The translations under genes were made by a program, and so were the position numbers. The notes below the pieces were generated by a model. The model was not told where the DNA came from. It did no database searches and saw nothing but the letters and a program-made list of their open reading frames with translations. From an uncultured Bacteroidales bacterium (GTDB lineage Bacteria > Bacteroidota > Bacteroidia > Bacteroidales > UBA932), in NCBI GenBank assembly GCA_946545765.1, contig CAMNNS010000020.1, positions 1-17,517 on the forward strand: a DNA stretch of 17,517 nt. The letters are read 5' to 3'. Position 1 is the first letter of the stretch. Every line of letters starts with the position of its first letter. Below are positions 1 to 7,356 of the stretch, in pieces.

Positions 1-498
1 CAGAGGAAAAATATTTTATATCAGAACTCATTATCACCTCAAAATGTAGGCACTAAATTTTACCCATTCTCAAAACAGAGTATTTTAGCACAAATATATC
101 AAGACCAAAAGGTAACACAAGTAAGCTTTAAAGAGTTACATTATCATGCCCATAAAATATTACCCCAGAGAGTGGAGAGTCTTTATAAATTGATGACAAA
201 TAAATTAGTGATAAAAAATAAATTGGGTTTTATAGTAGAAGATCCTTTCAGATACAACAGAGTAACAATTAAAAACAATAAAACTAATTGGGGGAGTTGT
301 TCGGGGAAAAGAAATATAAATTTGAATATAAATTTAATAAGACTCCCGATAGCCCTTATGGATTATGTTATTGCCCATGAATTGTGCCATTTAGTCTATT
401 TTAATCATGGCTCAAACTTTCATTCAATGTTAAATGTCATAACAGGGGGGCGAGAAAAAGAATTAAGTAAGCAATTAAACAAATTTAAGTTATTGTAA
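1..498 (+). CDS. YgjP/DUF45-type zinc metallopeptidase, 5' end outside window
   Basis: The frame ending at the TAA at 496-498 is open back to base 1, so this is the last 165 codons of a longer gene. A GTG at 172 is possible but would cut off in-frame sequence, so I treat the gene as truncated by the window edge. The C-terminal region shows the DUF45/YgjP (M48-like, WLM) signature in order: a basic stretch leading to NWGSCS, an N-rich beta segment ending in RLP, then DYVIAHELCHLVYF with the HExxH zinc motif (His encoded at 376-378), and NHGSNFH, whose His residues are candidates for the third ligand. The family is widespread and often lies in restriction or housekeeping contexts; no physiological substrate is established here. 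It probably acts in the cytoplasm, though the missing N-terminus could change that. Confidence 0.85.
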   Translation, partial: QRKNILYQNSLSPQNVGTKFYPFSKQSILAQIYQDQKVTQVSFKELHYHAHKILPQRVESLYKLMTNKLVIKNKLGFIVEDPFRYNRVTIKNNKTNWGSCSGKRNINLNINLIRLPIALMDYVIAHELCHLVYFNHGSNFHSMLNVITGGREKELSKQLNKFKLL

Positions 499-508
499 TG
501 GCAAAACT

Positions 509-520
509 TTTTACTGCAAA
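509..520 (+). repeat. Left copy of 12-base direct repeat flanking the ATC-hydrolase fragment
   Basis: TTTTACTGCAAA occurs here, just after the peptidase stop codon, and again in the same orientation at 1057-1068, just after the ATC-hydrolase-family gene. The two copies bracket the one segment with different codon use. Chance is possible in A/T-rich DNA. Confidence 0.4.
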
Positions 521-636
521 AAAAATGATGGCAAGTAGTCGTTTCTCCAACTACTTTAAAACTCTTTCACCTTTGCAACCTATTTGGTACTTTAGCTATA
601 TATCAGTCAGATCTTGCAGAAGGAGTTGAGGCCGAG

Positions 637-1026
637 TTGTCGCAACAGAAAATAGTCAGGATTATGGAGAACTATCTCATACAGCGTAAAAGGATGCTCC
701 AGCGTCTGTTTAAAATACCAGGAATTTTCCCAATTATGCACAAACTTATCCCAAAGTTGATGATGAAAGGCAATGGTTACGGTTGGGATACGGTTGAGGT
801 TGATTGTGGCAAGAACATTTGTGCCTTTGATACGCACCAATGCATTTTTGCTACTATTTTCAAGAAACGTGGTGTGCAAGAATTAGGTCCTTGCTTTTGC
901 CATATAGATGACTATCTATATCCGGAGCTTCCAGGCATAGATTTTAGACGCACAGGCACTTGTTGCAACGGTGACGCATATTGCGATTTTCGTTTTATTA
1001 AGAAAAACAATCAAAATCGCACTTAA
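637..1026 (+). CDS. L-2-amino-thiazoline-4-carboxylic acid hydrolase-family protein, N-terminally short
   Basis: The C-terminal half resembles the ATC_hydrolase domain family (named for an enzyme acting on 2-amino-thiazoline-4-carboxylate in cysteine synthesis). It has a conserved Cys/His-rich core: a DTHQC segment, then GPCFCHIDDY, an R-R-T segment, and a final CDFRF. Family members are usually nearer 200 residues, so an N-terminal part of about 70 residues seems to be missing. The listed start is a TTG at 637; the first in-frame ATG is at 664. The frame is open back to 529 after a TGA at 526-528, with no good start codon. Another frame opens with ATG at 525 and stops near 629, so a frameshifted, decayed gene is possible. 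Arg is often CGT/CGC here, whereas neighbours mostly use AGA/AGG, and the segment is visibly richer in G+C. This suggests acquisition from elsewhere. Most family members in gut Bacteroidota have no tested substrate. Confidence 0.6.
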   Translation: MSQQKIVRIMENYLIQRKRMLQRLFKIPGIFPIMHKLIPKLMMKGNGYGWDTVEVDCGKNICAFDTHQCIFATIFKKRGVQELGPCFCHIDDYLYPELPGIDFRRTGTCCNGDAYCDFRFIKKNNQNRT

Positions 1027-1056
1027 CTATGTAGAGCACATCCTGTAAGAAGACTC

Positions 1057-1068
1057 TTTTACTGCAAA
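1057..1068 (+). repeat. Right copy of 12-base direct repeat
   Basis: This is the second copy of TTTTACTGCAAA (first at 509-520). It lies in the gap between the convergent ATC-hydrolase-family gene and the small minus-strand gene. Confidence 0.4.
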
Positions 1069-1108
1069 GTTTTGGTGTGGTAGAGAATAAACTTGAGTAG
1101 TTTTGTAT

Positions 1109-1384
1109 TTAGTTTGATAAAGAACTAAGTTGTTCGTATAAGGCATCTACGCCTTCAAATAGTTCTTTCTCTATAGCTTTATAATATACTCTTGCTTTTA
1201 TCTCTTTTTGAGGGTGATTAATTTTATCTATAAGTTCATCTTGTAAGTCTAAAGCTGCCCCTATGATCTCTCCCACTTTTTCTTCATTTTTGTTATTATT
1301 TAATTCTAAGTAAATTAAACAATCATCGATAAGTTCACATATAAAAAACTCTACATCTTTTTTAATAGTTCTTAAATTTCCCAT
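1109..1384 (-). CDS. Small conserved-looking protein of unknown function
   Basis: This encodes 91 residues with no signal peptide or membrane segment. The composition is acidic and helical: a VEFFICELIDDCLIYLEL segment near the N-terminus, a central stretch rich in Glu, Asp and Lys, the motif DKINHP, and a C-terminal helix ending LYEQLSSLSN. It reminds me of short helical hypothetical proteins common in Bacteroides, but I cannot name a family or function. The ATG at 1384 is preceded by a TAnnTTTG match (1429 to 1422), which gives a leader of about 30 bases. The gene follows the epimerase on the same strand after 63 bases, so it could also be read through from that operon. Confidence 0.6.
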   Translation of the reverse strand: MGNLRTIKKDVEFFICELIDDCLIYLELNNNKNEEKVGEIIGAALDLQDELIDKINHPQKEIKARVYYKAIEKELFEGVDALYEQLSSLSN

Positions 1385-1421
1385 AATTTATATTGTTTAT
1401 TTATATTCTTAAAAAGGTTAG

Positions 1422-1429
1422 CAAAATTA
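1422..1429 (-). promoter_or_regulatory. Possible -7 box for the small unknown gene
   Basis: The minus strand reads TAATTTTG, a full match to the Bacteroidota -7 consensus TAnnTTTG, about 38 bases before the ATG at 1384. There is no TTG at the usual 19-21 base spacing, so this is weak. Confidence 0.3.
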
Positions 1430-1447
1430 TAAAAAATATTCAAATGC

Positions 1448-2632
1448 TTACTCTTGTGCTGCATATTTTAGGTTTACCCCTTTGTTCATTTTTAGCCCTA
1501 ATCCAGGTGCATCTGCTGGTTGAATTCTTCCATCTATAACTTTTGAACTTGTGAAGCAGTCGTTTGCAATTAACCAGTTGCCATCTAAATCTGTCCATTC
1601 ACATTTTGGTGCAATTTGAGCTCCTGCCGCTATCGCCACGGAGGTCTCAGTCATACATCCAACCATTATCTTCATATGTAGTGCTTCTGCAAGGCTAATC
1701 ATTTCTCGTGCTTCATGTAAACCGGTACATTTCATCAGTTTTATATTTATCCCTGTATAGTAACCATGCAATTTTTTCACGTCGGTCAATCTTTGACAAG
1801 CCTCATCTGCCATAATCGGGAGTGGGCTTCGCTCTGTTAGCCAACCTGTCTCCTCTAACATGGTTTTAGGCATTGGTTGCTCTATCATATTTACATTCTG
1901 AGTTTTAAGCCAATTAATCATATCCAGAGCATAATGTTTATCTTTCCAACCTTGATTAGCATCTATACAAATAGTAGTATCTGTTACCTCTCTAATTGTA
2001 GTAATCATCATCTTATCTTGCTCTTCTGTTCGTCCCAATTTTACTTTAATAAGATGCCCTTCGGCGGCAGCCTCTTTAGCCTTTTCTCTAACAACCTCCT
2101 TAGTATCTAAACCAACTGTAAATGAGTTATATGGGCACTTATCGGGATTAAAGCCCCAGATCTTCCACCAAGGTTGCCCTATTATTTTTCCAACCAAGTC
2201 GTGAAGAGCAATATCAACAGAAGCTTTTGCAGCACAGTTATTTGTAGTAATAGCATCAATCTCTTCCATAATTTCTCCAATCATGAAAGGAGAATTAAAT
2301 TTTTTTAAGACAGGTCTTGCTTTTTTAAGAAAGTCTATGGCAGAATTTGTTGTCTCCCCAAGATATGGAGGCATAGCAGCTTCGCCATAACCAACACAAC
2401 CATCGTAACTTATTCTTGTTAAGACAATTGGTGTGGTTGTACGAGATGAGTTAGCAATAGTAAAGACATGTTTCATTTTTGCCTCAAAAGGACACCACTC
2501 TAAAATTAACTCTTTAGAGTTGGCACTATTGCTATTCCTTATTGCCTTGGCAAAAATTTTACTTGGGCTGATTAGAGTAGCGGCTGCAGTTAGTAGCCCC
2601 GCACTCTTTAAGAAAGTTCTTCTGTCTGTCAT
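1448..2632 (-). CDS. Dipeptide epimerase (L-Ala-D/L-Glu epimerase), Tat-exported, enolase superfamily
   Basis: The predicted reaction is interconversion of L-Ala-D-Glu and L-Ala-L-Glu, a step in recycling of peptidoglycan peptides. The 394-residue protein starts with DRRTFLKSAGLL, a twin-arginine signal with a hydrophobic segment ending near residue 28, so it should be exported folded. The enolase-superfamily active site is complete: a KVK motif (K196, K198), metal ligands D224 (in DANQGW), E251 (in IEQP) and D276 (in ADE), and the opposing lysine K298 (in INIKLMK). Spacings match characterised dipeptide epimerases such as YkfB. A DLDG motif near residues 349-352 fits the aspartates that hold the substrate amino group. 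The gene lies 18 bases downstream of the NlpC/P60 endopeptidase gene, whose expected product is its substrate. Enzymes of this family in E. coli and B. subtilis are cytoplasmic, so the Tat signal is a notable difference. Confidence 0.9.
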   Translation of the reverse strand: MTDRRTFLKSAGLLTAAATLISPSKIFAKAIRNSNSANSKELILEWCPFEAKMKHVFTIANSSRTTTPIVLTRISYDGCVGYGEAAMPPYLGETTNSAIDFLKKARPVLKKFNSPFMIGEIMEEIDAITTNNCAAKASVDIALHDLVGKIIGQPWWKIWGFNPDKCPYNSFTVGLDTKEVVREKAKEAAAEGHLIKVKLGRTEEQDKMMITTIREVTDTTICIDANQGWKDKHYALDMINWLKTQNVNMIEQPMPKTMLEETGWLTERSPLPIMADEACQRLTDVKKLHGYYTGINIKLMKCTGLHEAREMISLAEALHMKIMVGCMTETSVAIAAGAQIAPKCEWTDLDGNWLIANDCFTSSKVIDGRIQPADAPGLGLKMNKGVNLKYAAQE

Positions 2633-2650
2633 AACTATCGGATTACTAAA

Positions 2651-4015
2651 TTATTCATATTTTTTAAAAATGCTTTTAGCACTTATAACCCCTTTATCTT
2701 TATCTGCAGTATTAATAATTCTTCGTGCAATTAGTAAATTTTTACTTGAGCTGTAATAGTTCTTCTCCCCTGGAATTAAGCTATTTACCCTAACAACATT
2801 AGAGGAATGAATAATCTTTCCGTCTCCAATGTAAATTGCAACATGAGTAATTCTTTGAGCCCTATCTGCTGTAGCTTTTCTCCCAAAAAATAATAGATCT
2901 CCTTTTTTTAAATTCTTCAATGATGAGAGAGTATAGTCGCCATTTATAAACAAAGATATATCAATATCTTCTCCGGTTTTGCATTGCTGGCTGGCATCTC
3001 TTCTCAATATATATCCGTTTAAAAAATAGACTAATTTTGTTAAGCCACTACAATCTATCCCCTTTATAGATGTTCCCCCCCAAACATATGGCCACCCAAT
3101 AAATTTTTTAGCACACTCAACAATATTCTCTTTAGTAGGGTGAGCATTTTTTATCCATTGGTTAAAATCTTTTATATCTGCAGTCTGTACATATCCTGCT
3201 CTGCCGTCGGTAAGGTGTACCCTTGTCCAACCTTTGCTCTTTTTTAGAGTACTTTTTTCTCTGCTTCCGTTAAATCCGTTTTCTAAATTCTTTTTAAAAG
3301 TTTCTCTAATATAATTGTTGTAAACAACATTATTAGAAGGTAGTTCATCGTTAATTAAAATATCTCCAATAACTAAATCACTTACCGGGGTTGAATTTTT
3401 ATCGGGATTAGAGTAGATAAAAGAGTATGGAGCTGTTACAATTACCTTACTCATAGATAAGTAGGCTTCATATTCTTCTATAGTCATAGCAGCTACACTA
3501 TTTGTAATAACCCATGCTGTGTAACCCTCCATATTTATACACCGATACCAACCATTTTCCTCTTCAAGAATTTTTACGGGCATTCCGGCAAGTGCTTGAG
3601 TACCAGATTCAGAACTAAAACTTGGTTCTGAATTAAAACTTGCAACACTCATACAGACAACGCCATATTCTTTACCTTTTAAATTTGCATCAGGTAATAT
3701 CTTTATTTTATCTTCTGCTTGAATTCCAATTTGTTCAAGATTTTTTATAAGAGCATATTTTGCATCCTTCTCTGTTGTAGAGCCTATCAGAGTTAATCTT
3801 TGCTCCCCCTTATTCGCTTCAGAAGATTTTACAAGGAGTCTTATATCATAAGTTTTATCTCTGCTATCGGGAGCATACTGTTCCTTGATTTTTTTATTTA
3901 TAGAGTTAAAGATAGAGTTAAGATCTTGGCTGTAAGAGAAATTCACTCTACTACTTATAAAGATAAAAGACAAAATTGTAATAAAAAGTTTTGATATTGC
4001 ACTCATTGTTTTCAT
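2651..4015 (-). CDS. Exported NlpC/P60 endopeptidase, dipeptidyl-peptidase VI (YkfC) type
   Basis: The 454-residue precursor has an N-terminal signal peptide (hydrophobic core about residues 8-21). After a leader domain come two SH3-like stretches, one around residues 130-175 and one around 195-280, and a C-terminal NlpC/P60 domain from about 295. The catalytic triad is visible: C322 in DCSGL, H391 in THVAIY and H403 in IIHSS. The 12-residue His-His spacing equals that of B. cereus YkfC. D340 (in RRDASQQ) lies 18 residues after the Cys, where YkfC has the Asp that binds a free substrate amino terminus. This supports cleavage of the gamma-D-Glu-diamino-acid bond in L-Ala-gamma-D-Glu-DAP peptides rather than in intact cell wall. 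It is first in a minus-strand pair with the epimerase. The start could be either ATG at codon 1 or codon 4. Confidence 0.9.
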   Translation of the reverse strand: MKTMSAISKLFITILSFIFISSRVNFSYSQDLNSIFNSINKKIKEQYAPDSRDKTYDIRLLVKSSEANKGEQRLTLIGSTTEKDAKYALIKNLEQIGIQAEDKIKILPDANLKGKEYGVVCMSVASFNSEPSFSSESGTQALAGMPVKILEEENGWYRCINMEGYTAWVITNSVAAMTIEEYEAYLSMSKVIVTAPYSFIYSNPDKNSTPVSDLVIGDILINDELPSNNVVYNNYIRETFKKNLENGFNGSREKSTLKKSKGWTRVHLTDGRAGYVQTADIKDFNQWIKNAHPTKENIVECAKKFIGWPYVWGGTSIKGIDCSGLTKLVYFLNGYILRRDASQQCKTGEDIDISLFINGDYTLSSLKNLKKGDLLFFGRKATADRAQRITHVAIYIGDGKIIHSSNVVRVNSLIPGEKNYYSSSKNLLIARRIINTADKDKGVISAKSIFKKYE

Positions 4016-4045
4016 AATTCTCGCGATATTTCTCTACTCTTTTTG

Positions 4046-4053
4046 CAAATATA
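4046..4053 (-). promoter_or_regulatory. Possible -7 box for the NlpC/P60-epimerase operon
   Basis: The minus strand reads TATATTTG, matching TAnnTTTG, about 30 bases before the ATG at 4015. No TTG is seen at the standard distance upstream. Confidence 0.4.
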
Positions 4054-4074
4054 CTCTCTTTTTTCCAAAAGTGC

Positions 4075-4082
4075 TATCTTTG
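4075..4082 (+). promoter_or_regulatory. Possible -7 box for the radical SAM gene
   Basis: TATCTTTG matches TAnnTTTG and lies 34 bases before the ATG at 4117, a usual leader length for the phylum. The -33 element is not recognisable. Confidence 0.4.
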
Positions 4083-4116
4083 TTTTGCCATACAGTGCGA
4101 TATGACTTTATGATTT

Positions 4117-5037
4117 ATGGAGTACAATTCTTTCGTTAAATTTTTTAAAGAAAAATACGGTGCACGCTTACAAAAAGTTGTAATAGATGCAGGGTTTTCT
4201 TGCCCCAACAGAGATGGTCAAATTTCTACAGGAGGTTGTACTTTTTGTGATAATAGTGCATTTCATCCAAATTATTCAACTTCAGATAGATCTATATTCT
4301 GGCAGATAGAAGAAGGGATAAAGTTTCATAAAGTCAGGTATCATAAATATCAGCGATACATCGCCTACTTCCAGCCTTATTCAAATACATACGCCCCCCT
4401 TGAAAAATTAAAGAACCTCTATCAAGAGGCATTATCTCATCCGGCAATAGAAGGGATAGTAATTGGGACAAGACCCGATTGCGTAAATGATGAGATATTA
4501 GACTACTTACAAAGTATATCAGAAGGTAGGGTGATAAGTAATGGAGAGAGGAAAATAGTTGTGGTAGAATATGGTATAGAGAGTTGTTATGATAGAACAT
4601 TAAAAAGGGTAAACAGAGGTCACGATTTTTCTTGTGCAGTTAAAGCAATAGAAGCTACAGCAAAAAGGGGTTTAATACAATGTGGTCATTTTATTTTTGG
4701 TTTACCGGGAGAGAGCATTCAGCAGATGTTAGATGAGGCGGATATAATTAACAAACTCCCTTTAACAGCGGTTAAATTCCATCAGCTTCAGATATTTAAA
4801 GGGACAAAAATAGAAAAAGAATATGCAGAAAAAAAGGAAGATTTTTATCAATTTACATTAGAGGAGTATCTCAATTTTATGGTTTTATTTCTGCAAAAAC
4901 TCCGTCCCGATCTTTACATAGATAGATTTGCCGGAGAAGTCCCTCCCCGTTTTCTAAGTCCATTACAACCAACTTGGGGGTTGATACGATACCAAGAGTT
5001 GGTTAGGATGTTAGAACAGAAACTGAAAAATATTTAA
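4117..5037 (+). CDS. Radical SAM protein, TIGR01212/YhcC family
   Basis: The 306-residue protein has normal length for the YhcC/TIGR01212 family. It carries a radical SAM cluster motif in the family's unusual form: C29, then C41 and C44 in GGCTFCDN (C-x11-C-x2-C instead of the canonical C-x3-C-x2-C). The preceding FSCPNRDG and the following VVVEYGIES and GHFIFGLPGES motifs are typical of family members. The three cysteines should bind a 4Fe-4S cluster that cleaves S-adenosylmethionine. The substrate of YhcC is not established. No signal peptide or membrane segment is seen, so it is cytoplasmic. It is divergent from the NlpC/P60 gene; the next gene downstream is 154 bases away, so it is probably expressed alone. 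Confidence 0.9.
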   Translation: MEYNSFVKFFKEKYGARLQKVVIDAGFSCPNRDGQISTGGCTFCDNSAFHPNYSTSDRSIFWQIEEGIKFHKVRYHKYQRYIAYFQPYSNTYAPLEKLKNLYQEALSHPAIEGIVIGTRPDCVNDEILDYLQSISEGRVISNGERKIVVVEYGIESCYDRTLKRVNRGHDFSCAVKAIEATAKRGLIQCGHFIFGLPGESIQQMLDEADIINKLPLTAVKFHQLQIFKGTKIEKEYAEKKEDFYQFTLEEYLNFMVLFLQKLRPDLYIDRFAGEVPPRFLSPLQPTWGLIRYQELVRMLEQKLKNI

Positions 5038-5191
5038 AGGTTGGATAGTTGCAACTAATTATTTTTGTGTAGCGAATAAAGTATTTTTAATAAATTTACG
5101 TGCCAGATTGTAAAGCTGTTTTTTAATTCGCTTATGGTTAATAAATTAGCTTTATTGGTGTTTAATTAAATAATGACAATAATAGATTAAA

Positions 5192-7291
5192 ATGAGTAAA
5201 ATTTTACAGAGTTATAAGAAAAATTACAGAAATTTAACAAAAGAGGAGATTATCTGTTTAGAGAAAAATTCTTGTTGTTGTTCCGATTGGTCAAATGTAA
5301 AAGTGGCATGGGGTAAAGAGAGCTATACAGATTACATAAGGGGGGTATTCTTCTCGGGTAAAATATATATTGGCGTTTTAAAAGGTGAGAAAGAGAGTGT
5401 TGCGAATTCAAATGAATTCAATCTTCATTGTGGCTTATATAATGCAACTCTTCATAATGTTTCTATTGGCGACAATTGTTTAATAAGAAATATCGGAGAC
5501 CATATTGCTAACTATAATATCGGGGAGAATAGCTCTGTAATAAATGTAGATTCTTTAGCAGTAGATTCCTTGACAACTTTCGGTAACGGAGTAAATGTTT
5601 CTGTATTAAATGAAACAGGGGGGAGAGAGGTTATCATAACAAATCTATTGAGTGCTCATACCGCATATATAATGGCACTCTATCGACATCATCCACTATT
5701 GCATAAAAAGTTATGTGAAATAGCAAATAAATACGCAGATGAATGTAAGTCGGATATTGGTGAGATAGGGGCGAATGTTGATATTAAAAATTGTGGAACG
5801 ATAGTAAATGTTAAAATTGGAGAATATGCTAAGTTGGTAGGGGTAAGAAATTTATACAACGGCTCTATAAATAGTAAAAAGGGTGCTGAGGTCTTTATTG
5901 GTAATGGTGTTATCATGAGAGATTTTATTCTCTCTTCTGGTGCAGTGATAGATACGAATGCTATTGTAAATAGATGTTTCATTGGACAATCGTGCCATTT
6001 AGGAAATGGTTACTCAGCGATAGACTCGTTATTTTTTGCCAATTGTCATGGTGAGAATGGCGAGGCTTGTTCAATATTTGCAGGTCCATACACCGTTACT
6101 CATCATAAATCTACCCTTTTAATTGCAGGGATGTTCTCATTTATGAATGCTGGTAGTGGTTCTAACCAAAGTAATCATATGTATAAATTAGGTCCTATTC
6201 ATCAAGGGATTTTAGAAAGAGGTGCAAAAACAACATCTGATTCGTATATATTGTGGCCAAGTAAAGTGGGTGCCTTTTCTTTGGTAATGGGAAGGCACGT
6301 AACACATTCAGATACAAGTATTTTCCCTTTTTCATATTTGATAGAACAAAATAACACTACATTCTTATCACCCGGAGTTAATTTAAGAAGTGTTGGGACA
6401 ATAAGAGATGCACAAAAATGGCCAAAGAGAGATTCGAGAAGTGATACAGAGCTTTTAGATATGATTAATTATAACATGTTAAATCCTTTTGTAATTCAAA
6501 AAATGTTTAAAGGGATTCAAGCATTGAATAATTTATTGTACTCTTCGGGAGAACTTTCGGATATTTACTCATATCATAGTGCAAAAATTACAAACAGAGC
6601 ATTAAGAAAAGGGATACAGCTCTATGAAACAGGTATAACAAAATATTTGGGCAATCTGATAATAAGCAGATTGCAGGTTGGCGGTGCTATAAAGCCATTA
6701 AGTAAATTTGCTAAAGTTTATTCAACAGCAAAGCAAATGGAGTTGGCAAAACAAAAATTAAAAGGTAAGACATTAGATCAGAAAATAAGAATTGCTTTAA
6801 GAAAGGTGAATAAAATTGGTGAGGGAGATTGGGCAGATGTTAGTGGCTTGTATGCTCCAAGAGAGGTTGTTGATAAGATTATAGAGAAGATAGAGAAAGG
6901 AGTTATTACAAAATATGAACAAATAAATAAGGAGTTCAAGATGGTACATGAATCTTATTACGATATGGAATGGAGTTGGGCATATAATAAAGTAGAAGAG
7001 TTTTTTAAAATAGATTTATCATCTATAACTTCTGAGAGGATGATAGAGATAATAAAAAAATGGGAAATTGCTGTAGTTGAGTTAGATAAAATGGTTTATG
7101 AAGATGCTAAGAAAGAGTTCTCCCTCGCCTCTATGACAGGGTTCGGTACCGATGGTTCAAAGTCTGACAAGAAAAAAGATTTTGAGGTTGTAAGGGGAGA
7201 TTTTGAAAGCAATACATTTGTAAATGCAGTTTTAGAACATATCAAAAAGAAAAAAGCTCTTGCGAATGCAGTAATCAATGAGCTTAAATAA
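5192..7291 (+). CDS. DUF4954 family protein with left-handed beta-helix (hexapeptide-repeat) region
   Basis: The 699-residue protein closely resembles Bacteroidota DUF4954 proteins over its whole length. No signal peptide is present. Residues about 80-260 contain repeated turns of the type GDNCLI, GENSSV, GEYAKL and GNGVIM, consistent with a left-handed parallel beta-helix as in acyl- and nucleotidyl-transferases. The best-conserved block runs from about 262 to 410: IGQSCHLG, GENGEACSIFAG, THHKSTLLIAG (H304, H305, K306), MNAGSGSNQSNHMYKLGP and AQKWPKRD. The C-terminal 250 residues are helical and charged and end in a SMTGFG and RGDFESN region. The His-Lys and Gly/Asn-rich motifs look like an active or nucleotide-binding site, but no reaction is known to me. 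The gene is bounded by a 154-base leader and a terminator palindrome, so it is probably a single-gene unit. Confidence 0.88.
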   Translation: MSKILQSYKKNYRNLTKEEIICLEKNSCCCSDWSNVKVAWGKESYTDYIRGVFFSGKIYIGVLKGEKESVANSNEFNLHCGLYNATLHNVSIGDNCLIRNIGDHIANYNIGENSSVINVDSLAVDSLTTFGNGVNVSVLNETGGREVIITNLLSAHTAYIMALYRHHPLLHKKLCEIANKYADECKSDIGEIGANVDIKNCGTIVNVKIGEYAKLVGVRNLYNGSINSKKGAEVFIGNGVIMRDFILSSGAVIDTNAIVNRCFIGQSCHLGNGYSAIDSLFFANCHGENGEACSIFAGPYTVTHHKSTLLIAGMFSFMNAGSGSNQSNHMYKLGPIHQGILERGAKTTSDSYILWPSKVGAFSLVMGRHVTHSDTSIFPFSYLIEQNNTTFLSPGVNLRSVGTIRDAQKWPKRDSRSDTELLDMINYNMLNPFVIQKMFKGIQALNNLLYSSGELSDIYSYHSAKITNRALRKGIQLYETGITKYLGNLIISRLQVGGAIKPLSKFAKVYSTAKQMELAKQKLKGKTLDQKIRIALRKVNKIGEGDWADVSGLYAPREVVDKIIEKIEKGVITKYEQINKEFKMVHESYYDMEWSWAYNKVEEFFKIDLSSITSERMIEIIKKWEIAVVELDKMVYEDAKKEFSLASMTGFGTDGSKSDKKKDFEVVRGDFESNTFVNAVLEHIKKKKALANAVINELK

Positions 7292-7329
7292 AAATAAAAA
7301 ACTCCAAAATTTTTGGAGTTTTTTATTTT
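7291..7329. terminator. Bidirectional intrinsic terminator between DUF4954 gene and groEL
   Basis: This is a perfect inverted repeat centred on T7310. Arms include AAAAAACTCC (7296-7305) and GGAGTTTTTT (7315-7324), with an A/T loop, and pairing extends to 7291 and 7329. The hairpin has a T-run on the 3' side when read from either strand, so it can end both convergent transcripts. It overlaps the last base of the DUF4954 stop codon. Confidence 0.85.
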
Positions 7330-7356
7330 AAGACCATATATTAGATATTGTTCTTA

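Noticed and set aside
607..879. Minus-strand open frame of 90 codons opposite the ATC-hydrolase-family gene
   Set aside because: It is antisense to a frame with clear family motifs, has no family resemblance of its own and no promoter match.
5046..5057. TAGTTGCAACTA palindrome after the radical SAM gene
   Set aside because: It is perfect but has no loop and no following T-run of useful placement, so it is a poor terminator; no known operator fits.
5060..5067. TATTTTTG box upstream of the DUF4954 gene
   Set aside because: It matches the -7 consensus, but the only TTG upstream is at 16 bases spacing and the leader would exceed 110 bases, so I did not annotate it as the promoter.
5091..5105. 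Minus-strand TGGCACG resembling a sigma-54 -24 element
   Set aside because: The sequence at the -12 position is TTTA rather than TTGC, and no minus-strand gene follows nearby.
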